Shown: positions 1 through 12,472 of the stretch, piece by piece
Numbering within the stretch: the stretch's first letter is position 1
Layout of the letters: the number at the start of each line of letters is the position of its first letter
Assembly: GCA_037577475.1 (NCBI GenBank)
Contig: CM075194.1
Span: 8,898,492 to 8,962,491 of the forward strand
DNA from: Chaunax sp. Z400
Lineage: Eukaryota; Chordata; Actinopteri; Lophiiformes; Chaunacidae
DNA: 64,000 nt
Direction: 5' to 3'
Translations under genes and position numbers: made by a program
Notes under the pieces: model-generated
Seen by the model: the letters and a program-made list of their open reading frames with translations, nothing else
Told to the model about the DNA's origin: nothing
The model's database searches: none

Positions 1-3000
1 CGGATCTGGTGGAGGAGGGCAACACTTTCATGGAGCTGTTTGAGAACTGGAAGAAAGAGTACAAGGTTTGCACAAACCCTCTGTGGCCCTTTAATATGTT
101 TGCACACTTGCTTTGAGTAAGAAAAAAAAAGTTTGAGTAAGAGCAGATCCCTTCCTAGCAATTAAAATGTACATCCTTCACATATAATAACGTAATGTTT
201 TGTGCTGATATTAATGAGAGAAAGCTACCCCGTCTTAGGTGCTGCATGAGTACTGGATGGTGCTGAGGAATCACGTGTCTGCGATCGATGAGCTGGGTAT
301 GGCCACAGAGAGACTACGTGTGCGTCTGCCTGATGAACCAAAGCCCAAACTGCTGCACATCATCGAGCCTCACGAGGTGAAAGACAATTTAAATGGCTAC
401 TATCACAACACACTTATATCAGTCTATCCTGATTGAACAGTACTTAAACAAGTCACGTCAATTTCACTTATGTAGCTCGATATCACAAGGGGCTTTATGA
501 TCTTTAGCCCTTTCTACACCGAGATCAATCAATACTGCCCCCCAAAAAATTGTCTTCAAATTGGAGAGACAGCACAACGTTTAGGCGGTCCTTCAATGTG
601 TCCCAGGAAACGTTAGCCAGCTCTGATTGAGGTTTTAGTGATCAGATCTCAAATGCATTCCCAATGTGTCTTGGCTGCGTTCGTTCCTGTCCTCAGAGCT
701 CTCCACTTGTGATCAGCCAAAGCTACCACCTTCCTCAAACTCTGACTTTGTTTAGCTTTGGCTCTCCTTTGGATAATTTGAACTGTAGTGTAACTAGACG
801 TGCTGATTAACCACTTATTTAATTTCTTTGAACATTTGTGACTAATATGAACGTGTAAAGTACATAATATGGCTGGTTTGGTGTCGATAGGAATTAAAAG
901 CACACATCTAGCCTCTGACTCAGTGTTGGGCACAGTTGTCGTGTTTTTGTCGGCGAAAGTTTCCAAGGATGTAATATTCTGCCTTAACTATTTTTATTGC
1001 ATTCTTGACCTCTGCCCTCGGTTGTTTTGCTTCAGGTGGAGCAGAACAGGGTGAAGCTCCTGAACGACCAGGCGGTGGCTAAGTCGCAGCTCCAAAAGAA
1101 GCTCGGCCAGTTTCTGTATCTCACCAATCTGGAGAAGGTAATTCACATTTAATAGTTACTACAAAACACTTAAATTCTTTCCCAGCTCATAACATGAACT
1201 CCTTTGTTACAGTCCCAGGACAAGTCTACTGGAGGTCTGAACCCAGAGCCGTGTCCCATTTGTGCCCGGCCCCTGGGACAAGAGGTGAGCATGGTTTAGT
1301 AGGAGGTAGATTTTGAATGGATGGATGTTTGTATCAGTGTTTAACACAACATCTCAGCTTGTTGTTGACTATCTTTACACTCTGGTAGAGCTTTATAGTT
1401 TGTACAAAAAACATTGACTGATCCCTTAAATTGATTGGCTTTAAGATGTATTTCTGACCAAGCCCTCACATTCAGGTGTGAATGCTGAAGTCAACAGAAA
1501 ATCCCTTCATGCAGCCTCTAGTTTCTTGTTTTACTACCAGGAGTGACTGCATGCGCTGTCATGGTGCCCAAACTGTAGAATGAATTACAGTCAAGGACAC
1601 TAATTCTTTGTTTTCTGTTCATCTAAAACACGCTTTATAAAACTGATTGAATGATTCTACCGGATTGCAAGCAGTTTAATTGTATCACTGTGTCTCTGGC
1701 TCTTTGTTCTAAGTAACTTTGTTTGGAAAAGAACGATTTAAATAAAGTGATTTTTGTCACACAAATCCTCAGTTGTGTCCTCTTAGACAGTCATCATACC
1801 ATCTCACTCTCTCTTCCAGTGGGCAGTGCTTACCTGCGGCCACTGCTTCTGTAACGAGTGCATCGCCATCATCCTGGAGCAGTACAGCGTCGGCTCAAGG
1901 CGGCGAGCCATCAAGTGCGCAATATGTCGACAGACCACGTCACACACTGAGATATCCTACGTGTTCACCACCCAGTCGTCCAGCCAGGACCAGGACATAC
2001 CGGTCAAAGTCAGTCAGCACTGCCCCCCTCGTGTGATGCTGGAATTTTTCTTATGTTATTTTGACCATAACTAGCTCTTATTAGGTGGTTATACTTTGAT
2101 TCATGCCTTGTGATGGATGTAATTGTAATTTAACACAACTTTGTTTGGGGCATTTATTTTTAATTATTAGCAGTGTAGCCTAATTTTCCCGTTCTTGTGG
2201 TTGTCAGGGAAGCCACTCCACCAAAGTGGAAGCATTGGTGAGAACACTGAAGAAGATTCAAGTGACCGACCCCGGTGCCAAGTGTCTTGTCTTCTCCACG
2301 GTAACTGTAAACTATCCCTGCTCTGGGCGGTAGTGTTTTATTTTGACCATATCGAGTTTGGATCTGACCCACTTTGTTTCTTTTTCTCTCCTGCACAGTG
2401 GCTGAGTGTGCTGGACATCATTGCTAAGGCCTTGTTTGACAACAACATGGAGTTCTCTCAAATCAATGGGATTCACAAATTCCAGGTTTGAATCTTCGAT
2501 GTAACCACTGCTACATGTGTATGTTTAACACTTAATCACATCACACACACCAAGGGCCTCATGACAGAAAAAGAGCCCAGCTGCTTGTCCTCCCTTTTTT
2601 TGGGGGGGGGGGGGACATTGTAGTATACCCATTAATGCTAACCTCAATGTCAGCTTCTCCAACAGTCTAACATCAGTGTTAGCTTCTCCAACAGCCTGAG
2701 GGCGATGCTAGCTGTAACTAACATACTAATGTAACTGGTGCATCATTTTCCAATATTCCAGGAAAATCTGAGTTCCTTTAAATATGAAGAAAAGATCAAC
2801 ATCCTCCTCCTTCCTCTGCACATCGGCTCCAATGGTCTGAACATCATCGAGGCGACTCACGTGTTGCTGGTAGAGCCGATCCTCAATCCCGCTCACGAGC
2901 TGCAGGCCATAGGCAGAGTGCACCGGATTGGCCAAACCAAGTAAGAACCAGGGACTCAAATCTGTCAATAATAAACCGGGAACTTTCCCAGCAGGTTAGA

Positions 3001-4631
3001 CCTTCAGTGTGTCAATGTTTTGACCTACATGCAATGGGGCTAAGAACTGCAGGGGTTCTAAATTTGCACCACCTGAAGACATTGAGTGTTTCATTCCATG
3101 CAGTTGGCGCACAGCGACGTCCTCAGTTCACATCGGCCCTTTCTTTTCATGCTCATATGTGAACTCACACAAAATCTAGCAATGTGCCACCGTCCTGCTG
3201 GGTTGTGTAGAGGTGTGGGCATGTTAATGAGAACTGAACTGCCGTGAAGCAATCAGAAAATAACCTATTTCTCTGATTCACTGCTATGTTGTCGCTAACA
3301 CCGCTCCCTCTCTTTTTGTCTAGCTCTCTCGCAAAATGATTTGCATTATCCGTCCTGTTATATTAGATCTTCTCAAAGCTTTAAAGGGTTGTTCTTTGTC
3401 CCGTGCTGCACTCTTCCATGAAGTTTTATGTAAATCTGACCATTAGTTTATCTCTAATCCTGTTGACAAACACACCAACAGACACTAGTGAGAGCATATC
3501 CTCCTTGGTGGAGGTAATTGTCAGCAAAAACTGCTTAGAACTGCTTACTCACTAAAAAATGTGTTTAATGCATCTCTTTCCTATGCAAAGATGATTTTGA
3601 TAAGTGATCATTGCTGTCATCCAGGGCTGGACTGATAATCATAGCATGCCACCCATTTTCCAATGTACATTCGGGCAGAATCTGACATAATTTAATTTAT
3701 ACAATTTATAAAATAAACTATATGTTTGCTGCAGGGGCTGCTAAAGTTTCCAAAGCAGTACCCGACATTGTGCAGCAACGGGCACTTGAAGGAGGAGAGG
3801 TGGCTGGTCATGGGGAGAAGCAGGTGTGTGACATGGAAGAAACCAAGGAGGGACAGAGTGAGGAGGAGCAGAAGGAGAGTGTTGCTTATAAACAGGGACT
3901 CACATTAAGGGAGGCAGGTAATTAATGTCAAGCTACTGCTGGTGGCCACTCAGTCAGTGTCAAATAGTGCAGTATAAGCTATTTAGCATTGTTTTTGTCT
4001 ATCAGAGCTTTTTCTTTGACAGTGTCTTTTTTTTGTGTACTCCATGGTCTCCATTGATCACCAGGGAGTCAGTCAAGAGGGAGTGAGTACACCGGCCCAC
4101 TTCCATGGAGCTTTGTAGTAGTTTTTGGGAATAGTGTAGTAGGTACACACATTTAAGTGGACTGTAAGGGTGGTGTACTGGTGGGCGGTGTCCGACTGAT
4201 TGTGGTGGGCTGCTTGAGCCAAAAGTGCCAGCGTGTTGTTTTTTTTTGTCCCAGTCCAGCCCTGGTGTCATCTGTACAGTAATACCTTAATATTACACTC
4301 AATGAAAAGCGCCTCCACTCTTTTGTACATTCTGTGTAATGTCTGTTCTCTGTGTCCACCAGGCCCACATTTGTTCACAGATTTCTTATCAAATCCACTA
4401 TAGAAGAGAGAATGCAGGCAATGCTGAAGACAGCAGAGAAAAGGTGAAAGCCTCAAAGTCGTGCTGCGCAGAATTTAAAAAGTGTGTAAGACTCATACAA
4501 CTGAAAGGACTAATAAATGTTTTTCTAATTCTAGCCACACCAGCACGGCCATGAAGCACTCTGAAGCCTCCGTACTGACAGTAGCCGACCTCGCTGATCT
4601 GTTCACTGACGACACAGAACATCTGGAATGA
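1..4631 (+). CDS. shprh: SHPRH, E3 ubiquitin ligase / SNF2-family helicase, C-terminal part (5' end outside window)
   Basis: SHPRH is a nuclear SNF2-type ATPase with an inserted RING finger; it polyubiquitinates PCNA in DNA-damage tolerance (family knowledge). Exons deduced: 1-65, 239-376, 1036-1137, 1213-1284, 1820-2008, 2208-2300, 2399-2485, 2762-2940, 4363-4443, 4535-4631, all joining in frame and ending in TGA at 4629-4631. The RING finger is split over 1213-2008, with CPICAR, then LTCGHCFCNEC, then CAICRQ. The helicase C-terminal lobe follows: LLLPLHIGSNGLNIIEATHV and motif VI AIGRVHRIGQTK (exon 2762-2940). The tail ends SVLTVADLADLF. Order and spacing match vertebrate SHPRH as I remember it. 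The 1.4-kb intron 2941-4362 carries two repeats. The N-terminal helicase lobe, linker-histone and PHD domains must lie to the left. Confidence 0.96.
3418..3518 (+). repeat. Short dispersed repeat fragment ending CCTCCTTGGTGGAGGTAA
   Basis: This intronic fragment reads like the right end of a short interspersed element: a motif of the type taatcctgttgacaaacaca followed by cctccttggtggaggtaa. Related pieces occur at 7174-7274 and 10380-10516, and an opposite (left) end at 13056-13215. The terminus is the reverse complement of the left end seen at 13056, so the family appears to have inverted termini. I cannot name the family. Confidence 0.55.
3622..4264. mobile_element. Non-autonomous hAT-like DNA transposon in shprh intron
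   Basis: The element starts cagggctggactg at 3622 and ends cagtccagccctg at 4252-4264, a perfect 13-bp terminal inverted repeat. It is flanked by ctgtcatc (3614-3621) and gtgtcatc (4265-4272), an 8-bp direct repeat with one mismatch, the target-site length of hAT elements. It is 643 bp long. It contains only short open frames (for example 3722-3925), none recognisable as transposase, so it is probably a non-autonomous copy. It sits wholly inside the penultimate intron of shprh, between exons 2762-2940 and 4363-4443. Confidence 0.8.
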
Positions 4632-5911
4632 TTAACACCAGTTGAAAACACACAGGCAAAGAGAACCCACTCTTCACACAGTGGTCTTAACGTACTCTGA
4701 TTTTGCACATTTTATATATAAACATCCTATAATTGTCAAAAGCATTCCCAAGATGTTTCTTAACCGTATTTAATTTTTAATCTTTGTGTATTTGGCTCCC
4801 GTCTTGTTGTAACTTAATGATTCCTCTACTTCGGCTGTTCAGCTACATATTTGATGATCACATTTGACTAGACTGTGCAGTACTGGTGCTTGTGTCAATC
4901 TAATATTAAATATGTGCATTCATACACAACTGTGAGTTAAGACCGTTGAAAATGCAGAAATCACAACTTTCAGGAAATAAAAGTCAGTCATGGCAGGGTG
5001 TCAGCTTGTTATGACCTGCTCTTTTTGTCTAGTGCTTTTATTGGGGTTTATTCCTATGTAGTAAAAATGGAAGCAGGAAGGAAGCTATTGACCTTCACAG
5101 CAGAAGTGAAAGATTTTCTTCAACCAGACGAACGTCTTGAAGCTATTTGTCTGTTAAAACAATGCCAGACAATTGAGCTTAACACTCAGGCCTGTCTTAT
5201 TTGCAAGACAAAAAAGCAAGAGAGTCTGTGTCTTGGAAACTAATCTTGTAAATTAAACACGTAAAAGTCAGAAAAACTGAAGAAGTTTTCTTTTTCTTTC
5301 ATTACCACTTGCAAATTATACATTTTAGCAGATATGCGACCGTTTAATTACGTTTCTCCTGTTTCAAAGCTTTTGCAAATGCGGTCATAATAATGTTGAT
5401 TTGTTTTTAAGTATTTATGGTCTTTTCGTCCACACACTCACAGGTCAAATTGCCCTTGACTTTCTTTTCGCCTGACTGACTGGGATTCCCGCACCAGTAA
5501 AGATTTTAAAATGCCCAAACAAAGGACATAGACAACAAAGAGTGCCATCCCAGTACTGTTGTCCCTCTTTACATGGTTACCAGACTTCTTGTTGCTCCCC
5601 GTAGTAAGAAACAGTTGTAAGATGTTTACTAAGAGGACACCACCGCAGTAGGCGGTAACATACATGTTACCTTGGACTCCCCTCAGTTCCCCCTATTCAT
5701 GTGAGGAATCTCATTGTTGGTGGAGACATCATTCAAGCTGGTGTTTTAAGGCCAGAGGGAGGCTCCCAGTTCATTAGAGCTGTGTTTCGAGGGTTGGAGT
5801 AAGAGGGGGTACTACGTCTTGTGGTGACAGCAAGCTGTGGTGAATAGTCCCCAGAAGAGTTTGGTGGAGAGGCAGCGGAGTTGCTGAGCTAAGAGAAACC
5901 AGAGGAAGAAG
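4632..5911. other. shprh 3' UTR and spacer to the ZP gene
   Basis: The stretch begins with the shprh 3' UTR. A polyadenylation signal aataaa lies at 4976-4981, about 350 bp after the stop codon. The rest, to 5911, should hold the promoter and 5' UTR of the downstream ZP gene. An open frame at 4998-5243 (plus) resembles nothing I know. One at 5438-5665 (minus) has two hydrophobic segments but no supporting gene structure. Confidence 0.6.
4976..4981 (+). terminator. Polyadenylation signal of shprh
   Basis: Canonical aataaa hexamer about 350 bp after the shprh stop codon, in the transcribed orientation. Confidence 0.6.
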
Positions 5912-8900
5912 ATGGCACCTGCCAGTCTGGTTTTTGCCTGGTTACTGTTCACCATGAGGATGGTCACCTCATCGGTTTATCTGCAGCCCGAGGAGGAGGA
6001 GGGTGAGCTCACATCACACAACCAGGAACCAAACGTCAAGGCTAAAACAAACCAATTATATGGGAAAGTGACTTGTACATAGGTACATACATATGCTGGA
6101 ATATTGAAAATACTTAATTATTTTTTAATGTAATGTTTTATTGACACATGTAAATCCAAATAAATAAAATAATAAATAAAAAAAAATAAAACCAATTGAA
6201 ATTAGCAAGCATTAGATAATCATCTACAAAACATATGAAGTTCATATTAAAAAAGTGTCTATTCATATTAAGAAGTTAATCCTAATTTATCAAAATTGCA
6301 TGTCTGATAACAATTTAGAAGTGATCATAAAGGGTTCGGAAGATTGGAAATGATTGCTCAAAAGTGTTCAAAACCTGAAAAAAAAACAACTGAGATTTAC
6401 TGCTTTTAAGTGTTAGAAGTCAGAGAGAAGTTTTTAATGTAGACAATTACTGGTTTTATATATTTCCCTATCTGCAAGTGCTCTGAAATGTTCTTCAAAA
6501 AATTTTCTCATAGGCTCTTTCACGACAGCAGTAGTTATAATTTGGCATTCAGCAGGGGTGAAAGAAGAGGAGACTTGCAGGCATCTCACTAAAGTTCAAG
6601 CACAGAAGGCAAGGCAAGATTATTAGTATAGCACATTTCAAGGCAGTTCAAAGTGTTTTACAGAATATAAAAGGCAATAAAATAAAATGCATAAGCAGCT
6701 TAAGACAATATAAAATAATTTAGAAAGAAATTTAAGGGAGATAAACACAAACAAAGAGGGATACAAGAGTAAAAGTAGTGCAGTGTAAGAAATGAAAAAA
6801 AAAAGAATTAATTTAATGAAAGACAGCGGCAAACAGAAAGGTGTTGATTTAAAAGATGTGAGAGTTGTTAGCAGAACTTCTCTGGGAGTTTGTTCCAGGT
6901 ATGTGGAGGATAAAAACTAGATGCTGCCCCTGCATGTTTAGTTCTGACTGCAAGGACAGAGAGCAGACCTGAGGTGTCTTAATGGTTCATAATGGAGCAG
7001 CAGATCAGTAATGAGCTGAAACCATTCCGTGCTTTAAAAACCAGAGGAGTTTAAGTACTTTTAATAATGCTGCTAATTGTACTTCTATACCATAGAGTAT
7101 TTAAATATAACAATTTGTCATATGCTTTGAATCTGTTCCTTTGTCCAACTCCCCACTGAATCCCGAGACCATCCTCCCATCAAGTTTCATGGAGACCTGT
7201 CCAGTAGTTTTAACATAATCCTGCTAACAAACAAACAAACAAACATGGGGGGAAACGTCCTTGCCGGAGGTAATAAATCATTCATATTCATAAATATTAG
7301 TCAGTTAATATGCTTGATTCTTTTTCATGTGTAGCTTATTATTTATTGGCAAAATCACAAAAATGTCCAAATACGCCCTATTTTGTTAACAGATCCCCGT
7401 CCAAGAAAAACCAACAAAATCCTGCATCCAGATCAGCTCTTCTTTGGCCCTCAATACACTCCTCCACAAAATTTCATTAAAATCTGTTAATAACTTTTTG
7501 ACATATTTTGTACACAACAAACAAACATGGCTGCGTTTACACCACTGACCTTCAGATACTGTATCAGTGGCTGGACTGAAAGTAATTATACTTGTTGAAA
7601 TGATCTGAAAGGAATGTTGTTTGTGTGATTAACTGTTTTTATCTTTATCTATTAGAGCTCAACGAAACTGTCATCTGTACCAACGACCACATGCAGGTTG
7701 TTATTCCCAGTACTTTCTTTCTAAACAAAGTCCCTCCGGTTTATGTAAGTGAGCACCAACAGAACTTATTCCCTCAACATTCCCAAACACTGACATCCTA
7801 AATTGTTTGGTTTTGCTTACTGATTTTGTTTTGCACGTTTAGGTTTGGGATTTGCATTTAAATGATCCAGAGTGCCGCGGCGTTGAGGTCGGAGACGACT
7901 ACGTTTTCAGCATAAAGACGAATCTCTCAGACTGCGGGACAATAATGGTATCAATCTTTTAGCTCAGCATTTGCATTAAAGTCTGACTGGTTATTCAGGC
8001 TACAGGAGTCCACTGAATCAAACGTTACACGTGACCTCAGACGTTCAGAACAACACTGAACAAAGGACGCAGACATCATCTTTAAATGATATGAAGACAA
8101 ACTAACTTGGTCCTTTATTGACAACATAAGATCCCTGTCATAATAAATTACTTATTTTACGATGTTCTCGTGGGAACTGGCCGCCCAATCAGGAAACTTT
8201 CGCTGCCAGAAAAGGAGTTTACTGCACTTTACATAACAGTAAAAGATAACTGGAATTGAGACCCTTTTGCCATTTTTTTCCTGCTCTGACGTAAACGTGG
8301 GCTGTGAGGCTGTTCAGATGGCCACTATGGAATTAGCTCACAGCATGTATAATAAGATGGACGGAGAAAGGCACATACAATGAGTCCAGACAGAGAGGAA
8401 CGAAGAGAAAAGAAGGGAGGGGGTTGACGTGTATGTCCATAAAGAAGGGCGGCGTTGTTCCTTTTGCTTTTAGCAATGTGGGCCATTATTCAAAGCAGGA
8501 ATGGGGACCCTGAAAGGCCTCATAGATCTAAATGATCGGGATTTACATGGAAATGATTATTTGTTAATGTTTACTCTATAGGAATGCCGTAAATCAATGG
8601 CCAACTACCATTCTGATTATTTAAATCCAGCCACTCTCATCAATTCCAAATTTAGGAGAGGTTTAAATCCCTACTTCAGCTCCACGAGTGTCCTTGAATT
8701 GCTTGCTTGAAAGTCTTCTAAAGCAAGCAAAAGGTTAACACAGCTGTCAGCGGGGAGGAAATCTCCCAGTGCTCCACCTCAGCTGGTTTACAAGGTTTTT
8801 GCTCAGCGGCTGAGTAAAGTAAGCCTGGTCCAGATTAGAAGGCTGTTGCTAAAGGAGAAGAATGCTGTAGCTGTCTGTTTTGCTTTCACCTTGAACTTTT

Positions 8901-11900
8901 TAAACCCGCCGTCAGAGGAGAAGCGACTGAGCCGTTGGGTCTAAAGGTCAACCGTCTTTATTGAAACGTGACAGCGTGCTCGCTCGTGTTTCAATCATAG
9001 TTCTGCCTTGCTAGTAGGTTTCTGTGGTGGAGCACTGTGGACCTGTCAGTGGTGTGTTTACCAAGAGGTAGTAAAAGATGTCCCGAAGGTTAGAGCTCAA
9101 ACCGTTTCACCCTGCTCAGTTTCTACAGAAGCCGCTCTCCATCTGCACTCAGCAGGTTTCCAGACAAACACTGGACGCAACCTTTTCACCCATCCACATT
9201 TTATGGTCTCACCTACGTCAGCTGCCAACAGTTGAATATTTAGCCGCGTAACTCAGTGTGTGAAAGGATGATACCTGCTGGAGTTACAGCTTGATGTACA
9301 TAAAGGAACCTCCTGTTACTTTTTAATGCGATTCTTACAGCCGGGAATTGATGCGTCTATATCGTCACTTTGCCCTCTAACCACATCCTTTCACATTCAC
9401 ACATACTGTATATGGGGATTCACTGCCTCTTATACAATATGTCTTGGACTTCTGCACCAAGGACCTGCAACAGTTAGTCGATCAGCTGGTGAATTAAGTG
9501 GTTTTAAGTCTGGGGACCCCCCAGGGGTCCTTGATAGGGGTTCGTGGGGGCCCCATCAAAACAGGAAGTAATTTATTTTCACAATAATTCCTTCCATAAG
9601 TAAGAGAATGACAGAATATATGACTATTTTGGTCGTGGGTTTCATACAATTTCTGTCATAAAACAAATTCTCATCATACATGTTTACCACATTGGGACTC
9701 AATGGTCAAATTAATGTCAATTGAAGGGTCCTTGATTTGAAGTAAAAAAAATTGTGGGAATTGCCGGGTTAGTCAATTGAAAGAAAATGAATCAATAGCA
9801 CCTCTCCTACTTGATTGTTTTCCAATGATCTTTTATTTGTTTTCCTCTCCATAGGCATCAGATGACGCACACATCATGTTCATTAACACCATACACAACA
9901 ACGATACAGATATTATAACGAGAAACTACATCAACATAACATTCGTGTGCCGCTACCCCATCAACTACATGGTCCAACAGCCCAATGGAGAAAACATGAT
10001 TAGAGTTGATGTCAGGTGAGTGTTTATTTTTGATAAAATCTAGATATCATGGTTCGTACATAGTGTTTAAAAGATTGGAAAATAATCATTTCTTTTATTT
10101 ATTAATTAATCAATTTTAATTATTATATATTATTATATAATTATATATATCTTAAATAATCTGGTGTTTCATTGGCACAATCATGTAAACCAAAAATCTT
10201 CCCAAAAATTTCAAATAAAATGATCATCAATAAACAAGGGGGGGGGGGGTTGAGTAATTGTATTTAATAGTATTTCACAGGTTAAACACGAAGATATTAT
10301 TAAAATCTTACAGACACACAAAAATTATTATTTTTTGATAAACTGATCACATGTGTCAGGAAAATCTCATAATGTTAAAGACAGAATTTTCTTGATCCGG
10401 ATCCAACTCTTCCCCATTCTGAAGGCCGCATCTCTTCAAAAATTCCCTCAAATCCATTAAAATATCCTGCTGACTAACAAACAGACGATATGATGTTTTT
10501 CACTCCCTTAGCGGGGATATGTGCTCTCTGAGTTCTCTCCTAGTTTTAACATCATGTTTGCTCTACAGAACCATCACTCTGAACACGGAGGACGGCAACT
10601 TTTCTGTGTCGATGTTACTCTACAAAGATGAAGCCTTTGAGGACAGATGGACCACTGTGCCATCACTGACGCTAGACGATGACATCTTTGTGAAAGTTTT
10701 CATGGCAAATAACCTTCAGTTACACAGAACTGTTTGCATGACAAAGCTTTAAAAACACATTACAGCATGTGAAGGATGCTTATTATTGACAGCTATTTTT
10801 GGATGAAGTGTTTACACACATGTGAAGCAACACTGGAAATCTAACACTGCCACCATACACCTCTTGGTACAGCTGTTGTTTACTATGAATCAAAACATTA
10901 TTTTTGTAAAGAACTGTTTGTCACCCAGTCCTCTCTGTGTCATAGATACCAGCTCACCTGATGCTGCGTATAGAGAGATGCTGGGCTACGCCAACCAGTG
11001 ATCCATACAGCAACATTCAGTACACCTTCATCAGAGACAGGTCTGCCTCGGAACAGTTTCAACAAAAGTGGTTTTAGTATGTAATGTGAGAAAATAGGAC
11101 AAAAGACGTCTCAAATGGCAAAACTTCTTTCCCTTTGCTGGAAAAGTAAGAAAATATGATTTTAATATATACTTAATAGATTGTAAGTTTGAAGCAGCTC
11201 TCTGCTCGTGATATTTCATCATACTTACAAACAGTCCTCTCACAGGAGTGCTGTTGAAATCTGAAATAAGAGAATTTGTTGCTTGGAGAGCTGACAGCTC
11301 TCAGAGCCTGGTCATGTGGCCCCTGCCTGAGAGAGGCCATATGCGTTTCAGTTCAACAGCTGTGCATGTCCTTGACGACCAGGCAGTATTTGGTTCTGTT
11401 AGCAACAGCGGAGCAATGAAATACCAGAGGGAAAAGAAAATAGTCAGTCTCTAGATTGTGTTTACATTATTCCTTAGCTTTACAATTCATCACAGAGGCT
11501 GAAATCTGCTCCTTGTCTCTGTTATTAAAGTACAGTATTTCATTCTAGATTGAAAAATCACTAGCAACAGGCCTCCCTGACTTGTTTGTCTCTTTCCCGT
11601 AGCTGCCCAGTGTTGTCAAACGAACAGACCCTGAGTATGCTGAAGAATGGCCAGGGTCCAGAGGCCATGTTCAGGATACAAATGTTCAAGTTTGTTGGCG
11701 GCTCTTACACAAACGTCTTCCTCCACTGCAATGTCCAGATCTGTCACAACACAGGAGGGCTATGCCAGCCTGTGAGTGAGCTCATGCGACACTAATTTCT
11801 CTAACTGGTATTCAGAGGCCAGTTCAGACAAGTAGCCTCCTGTATGTGCAGCTTATGTCCTTAATATAGTCCCTGGATAGTTTTTTCAGCCACATGGGTT

Positions 11901-12330
11901 TGTAGTTAAACTGTTTTTTTGGCCAAACAGAACTGTTCCATTGATGATGGATTAATGAGGATGCGGCGAGACATCCCTCTGTCACATACAGTGTCTTATG
12001 GACCAATCAGACGACTACTAACGGAAAAAGAAAAGCCTAAGCTGAGTATGTCGTCACCTTTTATATCTTCTCTGTAATTCAGAACTTTATCCAATCTTCA
12101 CAGCTTCTAAATTAATGCACTCCATTCACATGCAAGGTGTCCTCTCCTCTGTGGATGTAGGCGGAGTCCCTCCTGTGGAGACCTTTGTCCTCGGGGGGCT
12201 GCTGGTCGTCCTGCTGCTAATCACAGGTGTGTTTGGGAGGCTGTGGCTCCGCTCCAGACGTTTCTACCCGGCGCAGGAGGCGCAACTCACCCTGTCGAAC
12301 ATTCACCACATCTCAGAGGTGGCCTCTTGA
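5912..12330 (+). CDS. ZP-domain type I membrane protein (uromodulin-like arrangement)
   Basis: Exons: 5912-6002 (signal peptide, LVFAWLLFT core), 7656-7744, 7843-7947, 9855-10015, 10569 to about 10690-10733 (3' edge uncertain), 10946-11040, 11603-11771, 11931-12045, 12137-12330 (stop TGA at the end). About 390 residues. A ZP domain fills the protein: CTNDHMQVVIP starts ZP-N, SDCGTIM and TFVCRYPINY continue it, and LMLRIERCWATPT, FLHCNVQIC and CSIDDGLMRMRR mark ZP-C. RMRR looks like a furin-type site, followed by the hydrophobic patch SHTVSYGPI and then a membrane span (FVLGGLLVVLLLITGVF) with a short cytoplasmic tail. ZP proteins polymerise into extracellular filaments once cleaved. No EGF or other module is present. 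All junctions agree in phase except exon 5 to 6, where three phase-0 donors are possible. I do not recognise a specific orthologue. Confidence 0.88.
6607..7065. repeat. Dispersed teleost repeat in intron 1 of the ZP gene
   Basis: The segment opens with ggcaaggcaagattattagt and includes aaggcagttcaaagtgtttt and gggagtttgttccaggtatg. These strings recall a repeat very common in teleost genomes. Direction, family and exact ends cannot be fixed by eye. It lies in the first intron (6003-7655) of the ZP gene. Confidence 0.6.
7174..7274 (+). repeat. Short dispersed repeat fragment ending GTCCTTGCCGGAGGTAAT
   Basis: This copy has the same layout as that at 3418-3518: atcaagtttcatggagacct, then aatcctgctaacaaac with a short acaa run, and the terminus gtccttgccggaggtaat. 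The terminus is close to the reverse complement of the family's left end (ttacctccaccaaag) at 13056. Confidence 0.55.
9505..9760. repeat. GC-rich dispersed repeat fragment
   Basis: A locally GC-rich patch with back-to-back complementary runs (ggggacccccc, aggggtcc, gggggcccc) lies in otherwise AT-rich intron 3 of the ZP gene. The phrase gggtccttgat occurs at about 9525 and again at about 9727. It looks like an old dispersed-repeat remnant, but I cannot place the family. Confidence 0.35.
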
Positions 12331-12466
12331 ATCAGGGGATCGGAGACCTTTTTGAACAAAGACATGGACATACAAATACACAAACATGTAAAAACACACA
12401 TGTACAGGTGTGATTTATAATAATAATAATGGAAGTCTTGTTTTTCTTCATAGAATTGTATAACTT

Positions 12467-12472
12467 AATAAA
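12467..12472 (+). terminator. Polyadenylation signal of the ZP gene
   Basis: Canonical aataaa about 137 bp after the TGA stop, followed by a T-rich stretch from 12490. Confidence 0.75.

Noticed and set aside
3722..3925. 67-codon charged frame inside the hAT-like element
   Set aside because: It lies wholly within the transposon and does not resemble a transposase domain; it is probably chance.
4998..5243. 81-codon open frame after shprh
   Set aside because: It lies just beyond the shprh polyadenylation signal with no recognisable motif or splice context.
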